A DNA stretch of 64,000 bases from Isoetes taiwanensis (Eukaryota > Streptophyta > Lycopodiopsida > Isoetales > Isoetaceae): assembly GCA_021234155.1 (NCBI GenBank), contig JAJEKV010000027.1, forward strand, positions 833,109-897,108, given 5' to 3'. The stretch's first letter is position 1. Each line of letters starts with the position of its first letter. The notes under the pieces are model-generated. The model searched no databases. It saw nothing but the letters and a program-made list of their open reading frames with translations, and was not told the DNA's origin. Shown here piece after piece: positions 32,611 to 43,984 of the stretch. The position numbers and the translations under genes are program-made.

Positions 32611-32715
32611 GTCTTCCATTGAGTTTGTTGAAGAAGCATACTCCAAATCCGCACGAAGTCTTGGATTCGCCAACGTTGTTGGAAATGATGGAGGAGCAGC
32701 CGAAATAGTTCGAAA

Positions 32716-32913
32716 TTGATTCTTGATAAAACTTTCAAGAAAACGAGGAGATCGAAATTCCTCCGGTATTTGGTCAAGTGGAAACACTTGATTGGAAGGC
32801 TGACGTGGGTACTTAAGAAAGATTTAGTAAGCGTTACCCACGGTTTATGGAGCAATGGGACGGCAAGGTCATCTCCAGAAGAAATGCGGCTCGAGGCATG
32901 TCGATTTGTGTAG
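32716..32913 (+). CDS. Chromodomain-like C-terminus of integrase
   Basis: RRSKFLRYLVKWKHLIGRLT and WVLKKDLVS follow the chromodomain pattern in which an aromatic YLVKWKG strand is followed by TWEPxxxL. Chromodomains of chromoviral integrases read methylated H3 tails and direct integration to heterochromatin. Two positions normally acidic (E-x-x-TWE) are changed here. Its presence next to a self-encoded H3-like tail is notable. Confidence 0.65.
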   Translation: MILDKTFKKTRRSKFLRYLVKWKHLIGRLTWVLKKDLVSVTHGLWSNGTARSSPEEMRLEACRFV

Positions 32914-33773
32914 GTTAATTCTTGTGTAATTAAGATTAATCTACGCATGCAACCTATGCTTAGTATGGGTCGCATGCGTTGTTCACCGATGATGGGACCA
33001 CTCACGGTGATCTCTAGGGCGTGGTGTAATGTCAATGTAGGCATGACCAAGTTTAAGCTTGGGCGAGTGGAAGGTAGATTAGAAAGTCTACTTACGTCCC
33101 CGCGAGTAGACGGCCCTCGAAGAAAGGAGGTCATTGAGGAATGCATTGATAGGGAAAGCACCTTTAGCCCCATATATGCTTTGATAGGAGGAATCTATCC
33201 TTCACGCCCCCGCGAAAAGATATCCTCCCGCCGGGCAACTAGAGGTGTAGGCATTAGCGGCATATAGGCATATAAGCGGCTCCGCATGACCATAATGGAA
33301 GATTCACCCTCTTCCCTCGGAGGAGATTAGCCATGCATCCATGTAGATAGGTGGGGTGGTCACCATATAACCAAAATTTTATTAATAATTAAATGGTACT
33401 AACGTGGTGTCGACACTGCATTGAGCCAATAGAGCCACGGAGGGCAAGGAGGTCGAAGAAGACGAAGACTTACAACACAAATTTTTGTTGGAATGTGTTG
33501 CAAGGAATGAAGAGTACCTCGGACGTTAATTTTAATTTTTGATAAACTTAATTGTCATGTTAAGTGAATTATTGGGTAACTTTTTAATGATGTTATGAAT
33601 TGATAAGTTATTTCATAATATAATGTTGTGATAATGTCCTAAAAATATTACCTTAAGGTAATCTTAATAAATGTGTAAGGATTATGGTAGTTATCGTATG
33701 TATCGGGTTGATTCGCGGGTTAGGTTGATCCCAAGGTGGGGGACCCGCGATCTTTGCGGGCGACATCAATTCA
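32914..33773 (+). other. 3' untranslated region of the element
   Basis: GC-rich, then AT-rich (33500-33670) non-coding DNA precedes the purine tract. The open frame at 32947-33267 matches nothing known to me. Confidence 0.5.
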
Positions 33774-33785
33774 AGGTGGGGAGAA
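33774..33785 (+). other. Polypurine tract
   Basis: AGGTGGGGAGAA immediately precedes the TG of the 3' LTR, as expected for the plus-strand primer. Confidence 0.75.
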
Positions 33786-35462
33786 TGTGGCGTTCCAGCC
33801 GATATCGCCCCGGGGCGTTATCAAATGCTTGCCTCGTCGCGTGCACCACACTCCTCCGGTAGCGTGTATGCGCTAGCGTGTAGCCAGGGTGGGTAGCCCA
33901 GGGGCAACTTCGCCCGAAAATATGTGCAACTATTAATGTGCACATTTTCCAATGTACACATTAATGTGGGCACACATTTCCAAGTGGACACTTCATGCCA
34001 AGTGGGCCACACCCATAGGTGCAATTAATGTGCACATTTTCCAATGTACACATTAATGTGGGCACATTTCCATGTGTGCACATTTGGCCACCTAGCCCTT
34101 AAAGGCAAGTGGGCCCATTTCCAATTATCCCACATGCCAAAAGAGGATAATTGGAAACCCTAACCAACCCCTTGTCTATATAGGGTGGGAAACCCTAACT
34201 TGCCCAATTTTCGATTTTTGGGGCTTTGGAACTTCTGTTTTGGGCGCCTCAGCGGCCAAAGCCGCCTCCCGTTTCTGCTGGGAGAATTGCATCCTTAGTT
34301 TCCCTTGATTGGCGTCTCAGCGGGATGGTGGAAGCTTTCAGTCGAGGAGCCCCTCAAGGATGGGGTATTTGGCCAATTAGATAGTCTAAAACCCTATTTT
34401 AGTCATTGAATCGGTGGGTTTAGCCTATTAGATTGCCCATAGCAGCCCTCTAGATCTCTAGATAGCGATTCTAACTAAAGAACCCAACTCTATGTTGTAG
34501 ATTAGATCTAGTTCTTTAGTTCTCATTGAAGTGTATGGAGGATGTATCTCTATGAACTCCTTGTATTGGGAAGGGGGTAGAGACCTAAAGCTTTGTAGTT
34601 GATGCTCCTAGAGTAGCCTCTCTAGCACACCCAGTGGATTCGGCACGTGCACAAGAGCCACCTAACAGGGATGTGGGTGAAGGGGCGAGGCCGGCCGAAG
34701 GAGGTTCATGTCCCGACTCTTGAGCGGTTCCTCACGGTGTGTAAGGCCTACCGGGAACCATTGTGACTAGGTCCAATGGCTTGCCAATGCGTCTTGGGGC
34801 AAGGCATGGGCTCACACCCGTGAAGTGGTGTTCACTTTCCATTGGGTTCCGGTCCGAATCTGAGGCGTGGCCCTCTAGTCACCTTGAGTCCGCATGTAGA
34901 TCTCTGCGGAGGGAGTGATCCCTACATCGGGCTGGGAAGATGAGCCCGGGAGTAGCCCTTTTGGCTATGCATCCCGTGGGGGCTACTGATCGAGTCCCGA
35001 GCACTTTTTAGGCGACTACGCAAAGTGTACCTGCACGGGGGATGGCGGATGGAGTGGACAACCCTAAGCCATGTTCATATGCCGACCAAATCCATTGCCA
35101 TGAATTACGCCGCGATGAACTCACGGAGACCAAGCCGTCAGTCATCCCTTTGAGTCCGAGCCTTGGGTAGGATTCCCTATGTGATGTCTTGATCTTTGTC
35201 TATCTTGCAGATATGTGGAGGACCATCCTTCCGTGATGGTCATATGATGTTGATGTATGTGCTCTTGACATGTATGTTTTACGCCTCTTCCTAGGTAGGC
35301 CCCGAGGGAGGCGAGGTGCAATGACCCTTCCACTCTTCCCACCGGGACCCGTCCACGGTTGCGGTGTCATGTGGAGGGCCACCCTAGACAGCATGGAGCT
35401 GGTATGGGGATGAACTCTGTTTGTATCTGGTGAAGTGCACCGTATCTGAGTAGAGGACGTCA
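33786..35462 (+). repeat. 3' LTR
   Basis: It starts TGTGGCGTTCCAGCC and ends near GAGGACGTCA, collinear with the 5' LTR over 1.68 kb. Large parts are identical; differences cluster where one copy has CTG or CAG and the other has ACG, CGG or a small indel (for example GTATCTGG here against GTATACGG in the 5' LTR). Confidence 0.9.
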
Positions 35463-38400
35463 CATCTCTGGCTTTCGAAGAAGCCAATATGCTTCAAACT
35501 ATGATCACATTTTGCAGTATTATTACCAAATGTGAGATTAAAAGGAGATGCTGCTTTGTCTGGATGTGCCAGTTAGCCGACCTATAATAGGCTCGGCACA
35601 CAGCCCAGCCGCCAAAACTCTCCTAAATTCAGGTTCATGATATCTGGTCTTGATATGGAAGCATCTTCCTAGACACCATCAAATCCCTAGCTCGACAATC
35701 TCAAATAATCTGACATCCTGTTTCAAAACTGTAAAATTGAGATCAAGAACTTACCGTTCCTTTCAAGAAAAATATCCCTAGATCTTTCCTCGAGCAAGAA
35801 AGAGCAAGAGGAGGGAAAAAACCATCTACTTAGAAGATCAACAGAAAAAGACTATCTAAACGACATATAACTGCTTTCTTTATAAGTCTTGCTTAAAATA
35901 TACTCAACTCCATGCCTTTCAATGTGATTTGCTTAATAAATCATCATCTTTTTGAAAAACATTGAGAGCAAAATGCAGACATGCAGAATCAGAATAGGCT
36001 GCTTCAGAATCAAATATGCAATTTCTTTGAAGAAGAAACCGTCTGGAATACAGGCAGACCCTGCTAACATCGGATTGTAGTCTCCAATTTGCAAGAAGAT
36101 CTACAGCAGTGCCGGATAGAGTGCCGGATATAGGGAAAGAAGAGCGGCCTCCTTCCCTGTTGCCACCCTAGTTGTAAGCGCAGGCAAAGCATCAAGATTA
36201 TATTTTTTTTTCCAGCTCCCATTGAGTTAAGAAACTAATACAAAGCCCACTAATCTATTTTGCAAAGTGAATGCCTCTTTAAACCCAACCCCAACTATGA
36301 ATCATGATTTTGTGATGAAGGAGAAGATAGGAACTTGCCTTGGTAGAAAAACTTCTTTGATTGCTGAATTAACGTGTTATGAGAATTCAAAACCCTCATC
36401 CTCATACACATATTCAACCTCACACTCACCCTCAGCCTCACCATCATGCCTATTGTTGTTTGATAAAATAGTTTGGCAAAACCATCTAAATTTTTCTGAA
36501 AAGAAGCAAATTGACCAGGAAACAAACCCATCCACAAAAACATGGACCCGTGGCTTGGTCACTCTGCTTCTGAATCTAAAGTATGCATGCATACAAAGGA
36601 TGCAAAGTCAGATATCAGCCGACCTATGTGTACATCATCTCATAAATGTTAGTAGGTGCACACTTTTCTTCCAATAAATACAAGTGCTTATATCACATAC
36701 ATGACCTCAATTGACCATTCACCACAAAGGCATGCCTACTACACAACCTATGGGTTATAAAAGGAGCTCGGTTTTGTTCTCATGTAAGAGTGCTAAGGGA
36801 ATAATCTCGAATTATATAGGTATCCGCTTGATATCGTCCTCTGGTTTTTGAAAAGAGCCTTTTCATTATGATTCTCTAACATTGTACTAAGCATTTCATT
36901 ATAGATAGATCTTCGGCTAATGCTTCGTTTATAAGGGCAAATGCATTGAAATTTGAAAAGCATAGCTTGCACACAAGCGAAATCCTATTAGCAACATCTG
37001 ACTAAATATAAAATTATGCGAATCGGAAATATTTTTCAGTGCTTTTTTCAGTTACTCGATCCAGTGCTTTGGGAAGCCCACAATTTGTGCAACAAATTAA
37101 ACAGAAAACCCCATCTTGCTTTCCCCAATTTAACACGAGCCTTTAAGCATTCTACTGTGGTGATTTCAAGATCAGACTACCAGAAGATAGAGCTGATTTC
37201 TGGTGGCCCAACATTTGCTCTGTATTTGGGCTGAAATAATTGCACTTGACCCAAATTTGGCGCTACTGATGGTTCCGGCAGCCAGGCATGGGCGCCAAGC
37301 CAAGCCCTCTTTGCTACAAGGCTCTTATAGAGCTTCGGAAATCAGGTTCAAAACTAATTTTATGGGTCAAAATTTTATTTGGGGAGCTTGGTTGCATTGG
37401 TAATTGGGATCTTTGAAGCTTAGGTTCAAATTTAGCATTAAACAGAGGGTGGAACGATTTTGGAGCTAAAACAAGGGAAAGCAGAGTTTTTTGTTATGCT
37501 CAAGCAAGCTTGCTCTGTTATAGCAAATTAGTTAGGACTGAAGAGCTGAAATCTGACAATAGCAGGGCTTGGGCATCGTTCTGTTTCGACATTATCAGAA
37601 CATGGGCATGCTGTGTGAAACCAAATAAAACATGTCAATTTTTTACAGCTGCAAATCTGTATTCAAACTACATTTTTTTCGCCAGATGGGCTTTACTCTT
37701 TCTTAATCATGGATTTTTTCCATTTCTCGCTTCCCTCCTGTATTCTTTTATAATTTCCAGTTGAAATAAACAACGGTTGCTGCTGTTGCAAATTTCTAAA
37801 CCTCCAATTTTAGACCCAACTCTCTTATATGTGGGCGCTCACAAGATTAATCTGGCGACCTCAAAGGCCTTTCCTGTATCATTTTGCAAAAGTACAGTTT
37901 CAGATTATGGAAAAAATTATCTAACATGCATGGGTGATGAGTCAAGGGTGGTTCAGAGGCAGAAATTAAAGTTTTAGAGCAGCTCAAATACGTGACACAC
38001 AGCCTTTGGATATGCATGCAAAAATGCCTTCCAAAACTCAGCTAATTCTGGGATTTCATACAAGAACTATTTCTTTGTATATCAATTTTCAGAAAGTTCC
38101 ACTATGGAGCTATCCTCACCCCATTCTGTAGCTTCTTTATTATACACATATATGCATATCTGGCAGGAGCCTACAAACTAGTGAATCCATGCTAGCTTAA
38201 ATGGATTTACTACATCATGTCATTGCATGCAACCATTTTATTTTCCAAAAACTCATGATGTCAACTGTATTATATCTCTGATATATCTCTGAGCTCGTAC
38301 AGATTATGGAAAAAATTATCTAATATGCATGGGTGATGAGTCAAGGGTGGTTATACAGGACCCATTTGCAAGTTAATCTGCATATTCGCAGAAAACGACC

Positions 38401-38555
38401 AACTTATAGAAGACCATCCAATGGCAACAACAAACTTTCTCAATGGTTATAAATACCTAGCACTTTCCCAACATGAACTTGAATTAAAGCCCAACACAAT
38501 ATGCCATCTAACAAAAACCTTGGACAGAGATAGAGGTTTGATAAAAAAAATGCAA
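35463..38555. other. Intergenic, mostly featureless
   Basis: AT-rich DNA without a convincing gene. A 53-bp direct repeat with ATGGAAAAAATTATCTAA and ATGCATGGGTGATGAGTCAA occurs at about 37902-37955 and 38298-38351. The open frames here lack splice support or known motifs. Confidence 0.5.
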
Positions 38556-38560
38556 GGGTA

Positions 38561-38923
38561 ATGGTATCTTCAATGCACAACAGATTTGTGACCGTCAAAC
38601 TACTTACAGACGATTCACAACATAAAGGGACTCTTCACCCCATCTCCCGGGTAGACTTCTTCACTCAGCCAGATGATCGACCATGGACTATCCATCGACA
38701 ACAACTTCCACTCCGACCAGCTTACTCAACAACATTCAATAGCTGTCTAGGACTTACACTCGATAAAATAGTCCTCGACCTACGAACTAAAGTTTTTCCA
38801 CATGCCCAATTATACACAGCACTCACTCGCATCCGAAGAAAAGAAGATGTACTAATCCTACTCGATCTAAGCAATGTATCACAGACTACAATAAACGTCG
38901 TCTACACAGAAGTCTTACCATAA
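38561..38923 (+). pseudogene. Helitron Pif1-type helicase C-terminal fragment, longer copy
   Basis: The frame has DRPWTIHRQQLPLRPAYSTT, FNSCLGLTLDKIVLDLRTK and FPHAQLYTALTRIRRKEDVL, then NVVYTEVLP at the stop. These are the last conserved motifs of Helitron/Pif1 helicases. The Q-G of the usual SCQGLT motif reads L-G, so it would be inactive even if complete. The upstream helicase and Rep domains are absent. It is related to the 20416 fragment. Confidence 0.8.
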
Positions 38924-38934
38924 AGAAAGGTGCA

Positions 38935-38938
38935 TCAA

Positions 38939-38983
<45 letters not shown>
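38935..38983. repeat. Poly-A plus (CA)n microsatellite
   Basis: About 20 A residues are followed directly by about 13 CA dinucleotides. Confidence 0.95.
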
Positions 38984-39150
38984 TTCCACTCCACTCCGCG
39001 CCCGGCCGATATAGGCAGTACCCCACGCCTCAAGGCACCGATGCTCTGCCTATATTGTGGGCACTGCATTAGCGGTTGCACCAGGGTTCAACTCCCAGGG
39101 ATGCTATTCAAGAGAATACCATCGCACATACCCTATAAAAATAAAAAAAT

Positions 39151-39185
39151 AACAAGGTGCTGCGCACGAGGGGTTGCCCTCCGGT
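39151..39185 (-). repeat. Recurrent hairpin motif, copy 3 (inverted)
   Basis: AACAAGGTGCTGCGCACGAG followed by GGGTTGCCCTCC is the reverse complement of the motif at 13711 and 19519, with a small change in the stem. It follows an A-rich stretch. Confidence 0.6.
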
Positions 39186-39372
39186 GGCTTGAGAGTGTGT
39201 TTTCATGGTTTTTGTTTGATCGTAGCAAAGCATATGTCAGACATAGGAAAAGGCCAAACTCATTTCTATGGGTCAAACGCAGTCCACAAGCACAATGCAA
39301 AATTCGACTATGAATAACACTTTGATCTTACTGCAAGGCTTTTGGTTATCTGCAAAGCAACTTTGTTGCACT

Positions 39373-39480
39373 TTATTCTTCCAGTCCAACCAATTTTTTA
39401 ATCTCCTTTTCAAGTTCCAGCATTTTCAACTTTGATAACTCGCATGCCCTTTGAGCCTTTTGATGTTTTTGCACAACCTT
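39373..39480 (-). pseudogene. Short coiled-coil coding remnant
   Basis: On the - strand KVVQKHQKAQRACELSKLKM, LELEKEIKKLVGLEE and a stop form a heptad-like, charged helix. Such endings occur in plant proteins related to Harbinger-type transposons, among many others. No start or upstream exon was found. Confidence 0.3.
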
Positions 39481-41165
39481 GGTAATCACATGTAGGGATA
39501 TGTGTCAAACGCCTTTAAATCCTAATGCAAGGCATGGGCAATTCTCTATGTTCAAGACAGAGGGAATAATCATGTATATAGGATGTCTACTTCAAATCAT
39601 ATTTCCATTGTTTAATATTCCTATCTTATGTGATGAGTATACCATAAGGATTTCTAGTGAATAATATGTGGCATAATAATTATGTTTGCTTGTCTTGTCT
39701 ATAAGCTAAGCAAGTATCTGAAGTGGATTCCATCGCCCTAATGCATACCTAATTAGGACTAAGTTGAAGTTTCCCAACTCATAATAAACTTCATGACCCA
39801 CGTGTATTCATTAAATAGGGGCAAATGTTAACATGTTTGGTGGTTTAACTTATTGTTTGACCGGCTTATCTATCTAGTTGAATTCAGTGTCATAATTCAT
39901 ACAATACAATTGTCTTTTTTTACGTATTGTTTTTGTCTTATAAGGAGCAATTGATCCTGAACAATCTAAATATCTAAGTTATTTTGTATGTTGCAGTTCT
40001 TACCGGTGTTCAACTCTAAAGGAACACTTGCCCTAACTATAATTGAACGGTATTCAACTATAAAGAAATATTTGCCCTAACTATATGAATAAACCATCAA
40101 TTTTCATGTACCATCAGTTTCCATTTAAGAAAAACGAAGTATTTGGTTCATATATGATATTTTATGCTTAATGGCCAAATAAAATGTGAGAGAAAAGTTG
40201 AGTAGAGCATGCTTTGTTACAACTCTTAGTCTTAGCACAATATATTTTAAAGGTAGCTATTTGTTTTATTGTGAATCTTGTGGTCCTGGATTCCTCAACT
40301 CATATACGCTTTACCATAGAGCGCATAATAGCTACTGTTGATCATTGTTTCTGGCTCCTGAATTAATAGTATCAACTCTCCAACTCAACACTCTCCGTGA
40401 AACAAAACTCAACACTACATGAAGACATGGAGCAGACACTTGAACTCCAATGGGGACTTGCTCAAAGGCAATGCTTTGGATAAGCGATCTTCTTAGGATG
40501 ACTGGCATTATGATGGTCGAATTTTCCAATTGAAGAGTTCGAACTTTTATTCCTATGTCGTCATTTTGTTTCTTCTGTATAGTGTCAAGCAATCCATGGC
40601 TATATGTGTATTTTGTAATAATGTAGGTGTTTGTTAATGGCCCTGACACGTGCTTGGCGTTGCCACACTTGATCTAGAATATGTGGATATCTAAGTCGAA
40701 GGTCGCACGTTACATGTGGATGTCTAGATCGAAGGTTTCAAGTAAGTGTTTAAGCATTAGTCTATGAAACAATCTGAGTTGCCAGGGAGTGCTAGGTCTT
40801 ATGCATGTGGCCGAATGCCAGGCAGTTGTCAATATATGAGGTTGGTAAAAGTCAAGCACATTCTATATGCTTTGAATGTCCAAAATGTTTCTCTAGGTAG
40901 TTGCCAGCCTATAATTCCCTTAAGTGTTTCTTACATTCACAAACAACATGCCAAACAGCAAGACAACATGTCCATTTGGCAGCTCTTATTCTGGCTTGGC
41001 CTATTCGATGACCCCTAGTAGTCCATTATGTGCAGCAATAACTGTTGTTCAGGGTTAATAATGTTCATCAGTATAGCTTTATTCTTGTACCAAGTTCAAA
41101 TTCGATAGACTATAAACAAACACGTTGAAAGGACAACATTTGTGTTTGAAATAGCTTTTCCAGTC
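39481..41165. other. Intergenic, no feature recognised
   Basis: AT-rich DNA with no supportable gene. A local repeat TTCAACTMTAAAGRAA...TTGCCCTAACTATA occurs near 40010 and 40050, and GTGGATRTCTAGATCGAAGG-like phrases near 40682 and 40717. Confidence 0.5.
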
Positions 41166-41171
41166 ATCCGG

Positions 41172-41360
41172 ATCGAATCGAGATCCGAATCCAGATCCGA
41201 ATCCGTCCAATCGAATCCAGATCCGTGATCCGAATCGAATCGAATCGAATCGAATCGAATCGAGATCAGATCGAATCGAATCGAATCGAATCCAATCGAA
41301 TCCGAATCGAATCCAGTCGAATCGAATCGAATCGAATCGAATCGAATCGAATCGAATCCG
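41172..41360. repeat. (GAATC)n microsatellite with ATCCG interruptions
   Basis: The pentamer AATCG is repeated about 30 times in blocks separated by GATCCGAATCC variants. Frames across it give Ser-Ile-Arg-Phe-Asp or Glu-Ser-Asn-Arg-Ile repeats, which I take as artefacts. Confidence 0.95.
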
Positions 41361-42022
41361 ATCAAGGACCATTATTGGAGAAAGCTGTGAAGGACCAGGG
41401 GAATCTGGCATTATTGTTGCCCCATGCAAGACCATATTTAGGCATGCCCTGCACATACTTACTGCGCTTAGGTGCCAGTGGCAAACCTGAACAGGTGAAA
41501 TATCTTGAAAATGTTGCATGTTCACCATTCCCACTGCCTTCAATCTTAAGCTATGTGACATTGCTCATACATCCTAGATCGACCCCCCATAAATGTGTGT
41601 AATACAGCTCTTGTTAATAAGACATACTTTGCATCTCTTCCAACAGGAACATCATGGATTATTAGCTATTACTCCTATGATCATATTCATTCTTATTGAA
41701 TGTAAGAACAAAGAAAAACTTCTTAACACATAGAAGTTTACTGACTATAGTCCAGGAGATAACGCATCAAACTAAGAAAATAGCTATAAGCATCCACAAA
41801 TAATAATATACAAAGAGTTCAGACACAATTTTTATACACAATATCAGAATCCACATTTTCAGTTCATACCCAGCATGAAATCTAATGCATGAAACTTTTA
41901 CCTATATAAAGAGCAACTTGAAGCCCTAGACAACACATTCTAAAAGCTCAAAGCACTTACAACATTTGTTAAAAATTGACCCTTATTCCATAGGCTTCAA
42001 TCACTGTAGGAATGTTCTCAAG

Positions 42023-43756
42023 TCAGGGAAATCCAATGATACACATCACTGGTAGAAAGAAGGTGGACAAATCCCTTGAACGTCTTACAAAATAAAAATA
42101 AATAAGGATTGTGAATCTTCTGTTTACCTTGAACTGTGAATAGTAGCAATCGAATTGCAAACAACAGAATCCTGGACTCCAGAAGACAACCCAATGTACA
42201 GATTATTATGGTGCTTTGATTCCATCTGGCACAAACTGGAGGGCATTAGACCCATGTTCGATACAAAAGTTCCTTGTTTGGGGCCGAAAGTATCACGGTA
42301 ACTGCAGAATAAATATGGTATGCTTCAATCTAGTAGCGTAATGCAGAAAATACACCCACACGCAGAATGAATCAAAGTACCTCCATCTTATTTTTTGTAC
42401 TAGAGCTCTTTTGAATGCCCTAATTTGATGATGCTGGAGCAAGTAATAATATAGAGAAAGGGAAAATATCAAGCAAAGCTTCACTGGATCATGAAAATTA
42501 CAGAAATGGTTCAGCTACAATAAATATTGCTTTCAATGTAATTGAACCTGGCCTGCACCAAAGAACTCGATTATAAAATATATAGTTTCACATGCAAGAC
42601 CGCTTCTTGTAGCTTTACCTATAAGCTGCTCCACGAAACATTGCTTTAGAGCCTAGAGATAACCCAAGCTGACAAAACCCCGAAGGACAGTTTGTTTGAT
42701 GAGATGCCCAAACTTAAAAATAAGCGTTAGCCTTGCAGCTTCGATATGTCATAGGATCATCAAAAGCTTGAAGAAGCTTTGCAGCATTCCAAACCAAGAG
42801 TCACGACCAGTAAGACAGCTTAAGACAGCTCAAACGTTGATGACACCCTTGCAAGAAGTTACAACCTCAGCTTAAACTTATTTAACAACATCATCCAAAT
42901 CTAATTATCCTGTAGATTTTGGAGCTTGTCTAATAGAATAAGAGTTGCGATTGCGATACCATACCGGTTTATGTCTGTATGCGAAACTAATGAAAGCTGC
43001 AAGAAAACCTTTTAAATACCTTCCTTGCCCAAATTTGCCAGCTTGCTGAGCAATATCATGGCCCATTTTCCATGGAAAAATTTGCAATGAAGGCAAAACG
43101 TCAAGTAGCATATCCCAAGTACAGAGCTTACAAAAACGGCCTTGAACCATCTTACCCAGAATCAATTTATAGATTGCTTGAGCTGGGTTAACTTGCATTA
43201 AAGAAAATGTACCTGTTCCAACGATTCCTCTGGAAATGAAAACGCTTCATGCATACACAGAAGGCCTAAAAAACAACGATTTAAAATCCAAATCTTTTAC
43301 ATCCATACCATTTTTTGACTACACATAGGATAATATGGCACAATTCATTCGAAGCACTTCGGCAATGCAGGGCAGAAAGCCATTCGGCAAAGCATGACAG
43401 GACTCCAAAAATAATGTGCTATGCTCTAGGCTTATTTTTCCAGCTCAAAAAACCTGGAACTTGCTGGAAAAAATGCACGTAAAGAAAGACGACTACACAT
43501 AGGTGATAAGATCTCTACAAAAATGCATAACCATAGAAGCTTACCTTTGGAACAACGCACAAACCCTCCGTGTCAACTTTCGCCACGATCCTCCAGAGTG
43601 AAAATGGCCGCGATGAAGCTCTGGTGCATAGCTGAGATTAAGGGAGATGAGATTATGCCCTAGAGGGTATAAGGAAGGGATAAACATGTGCTCAACTCGC
43701 CAGAACCCTGACGGAAGGCGCGGAAGGGAGGGCAGAATCCGAGGTGCAGAAGCCAT
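42023..43756 (-). CDS. Unidentified spliced gene, possibly organelle-targeted product
   Basis: Exon one (43756-43545) starts MASAPRILPSLPRLPSGFW, rich in Ser/Arg/Leu with no acidic residue, as in plastid or mitochondrial transit peptides, and ends at a GT donor. Three further exons join in phase through GT-AG introns: 42433-42381 (HHQIRAFKRALVQKIRW), 42301-42128 (GTFVSNMGLMPSSLCQMESK; LYIGLSSGVQDSVVC) and 42083-42023 (DLSTFFLPVMCIIGFP, TGA stop). One or more exons between 43545 and 42433 are expected to balance the phase; the frame at 43198-42905 may be part of one. An upstream in-frame ATG at 43855 is possible. I do not recognise the protein. Confidence 0.5.
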
Positions 43757-43852
43757 AGCCAAGTCCGGCGGATAGCATTTGTGTAGCAGGCTGATAATGG
43801 GGCTGGATGACCGACCATTTACAGGCAGCAGCCAGTTTTTAGCAGTCATCAA

Positions 43853-43939
43853 CATATGCTAGTATATGCCAGCATATACTTGAATATGCCCACATACCCA
43901 CATAAACGAGGGTTTGCCCCCCTAGGGGCAACCCAAAAA
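43853..43939 (-). repeat. Right member of the long-range inverted repeat
   Basis: CCCACATACCCACATAAACG, AGGGTTTGCCCCCCTAGGGG and CAACCCAAAAAA are the reverse complement of 9295-9385. A small hairpin, GCGCTGGCTCCGCCAGCGC, lies 26 bp further right (near 43966). Confidence 0.7.
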
Positions 43940-43965
43940 AAATAAAAAAACCCACAACAAAGGCG

Positions 43966-43984
43966 CTGGCTCCGCCAGCGCTAA
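43966..43984. repeat. Perfect GC hairpin
   Basis: GCGCTGGC-TCC-GCCAGCGC is an 8-bp perfect stem with a 3-base loop, followed by TAAATTCTTG. It could be part of a transposon end together with the adjacent inverted-repeat block. Confidence 0.5.

Larger units (their letters stand above)
21607..35462 (+). mobile_element. LTR retrotransposon (Ty3/gypsy, chromovirus-like) with extra histone-like genes
   Basis: The element is bounded by 1.68-kb direct repeats starting TGTGGCGTTCC and ending near CA. The order is LTR, tRNA-Met-type primer site, about 4 kb of extra DNA with histone-like ORFs, gag with one CCHC knuckle, protease, RT, RNase H, integrase, chromodomain-like segment, purine tract, LTR. 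RT-RH-INT-chromodomain order defines chromoviruses. A candidate target duplication, CTCTG, lies at 21601-21605 and 35466-35470, but is offset by a few bases from the LTR ends. Long stretches of the two LTRs are almost identical, implying a recent insertion, yet every ORF is broken by indels. A MITE lies in pol at 30295-30936, so this copy is not autonomous. Confidence 0.9.

Noticed and set aside
21601-35470. CTCTG as a firm target-site duplication of the LTR element
   Set aside because: It is offset from the LTR ends by one base on the left and three on the right, so it is only a candidate.
39020-39125. Possible SINE or tRNA relic with GGTTCAACTCC
   Set aside because: The box B match is good, but no box A at the right distance and no T-arm stem beyond three pairs.
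41079-41602. Open frames of FDSIR and ESNRI repeats on both strands
   Set aside because: They are translations of the (GAATC)n microsatellite.
43966-43984. GC hairpin as a Helitron 3' end
   Set aside because: The stem is perfect, but no CTAG/CTRR end at the usual distance and no matching 5' end.
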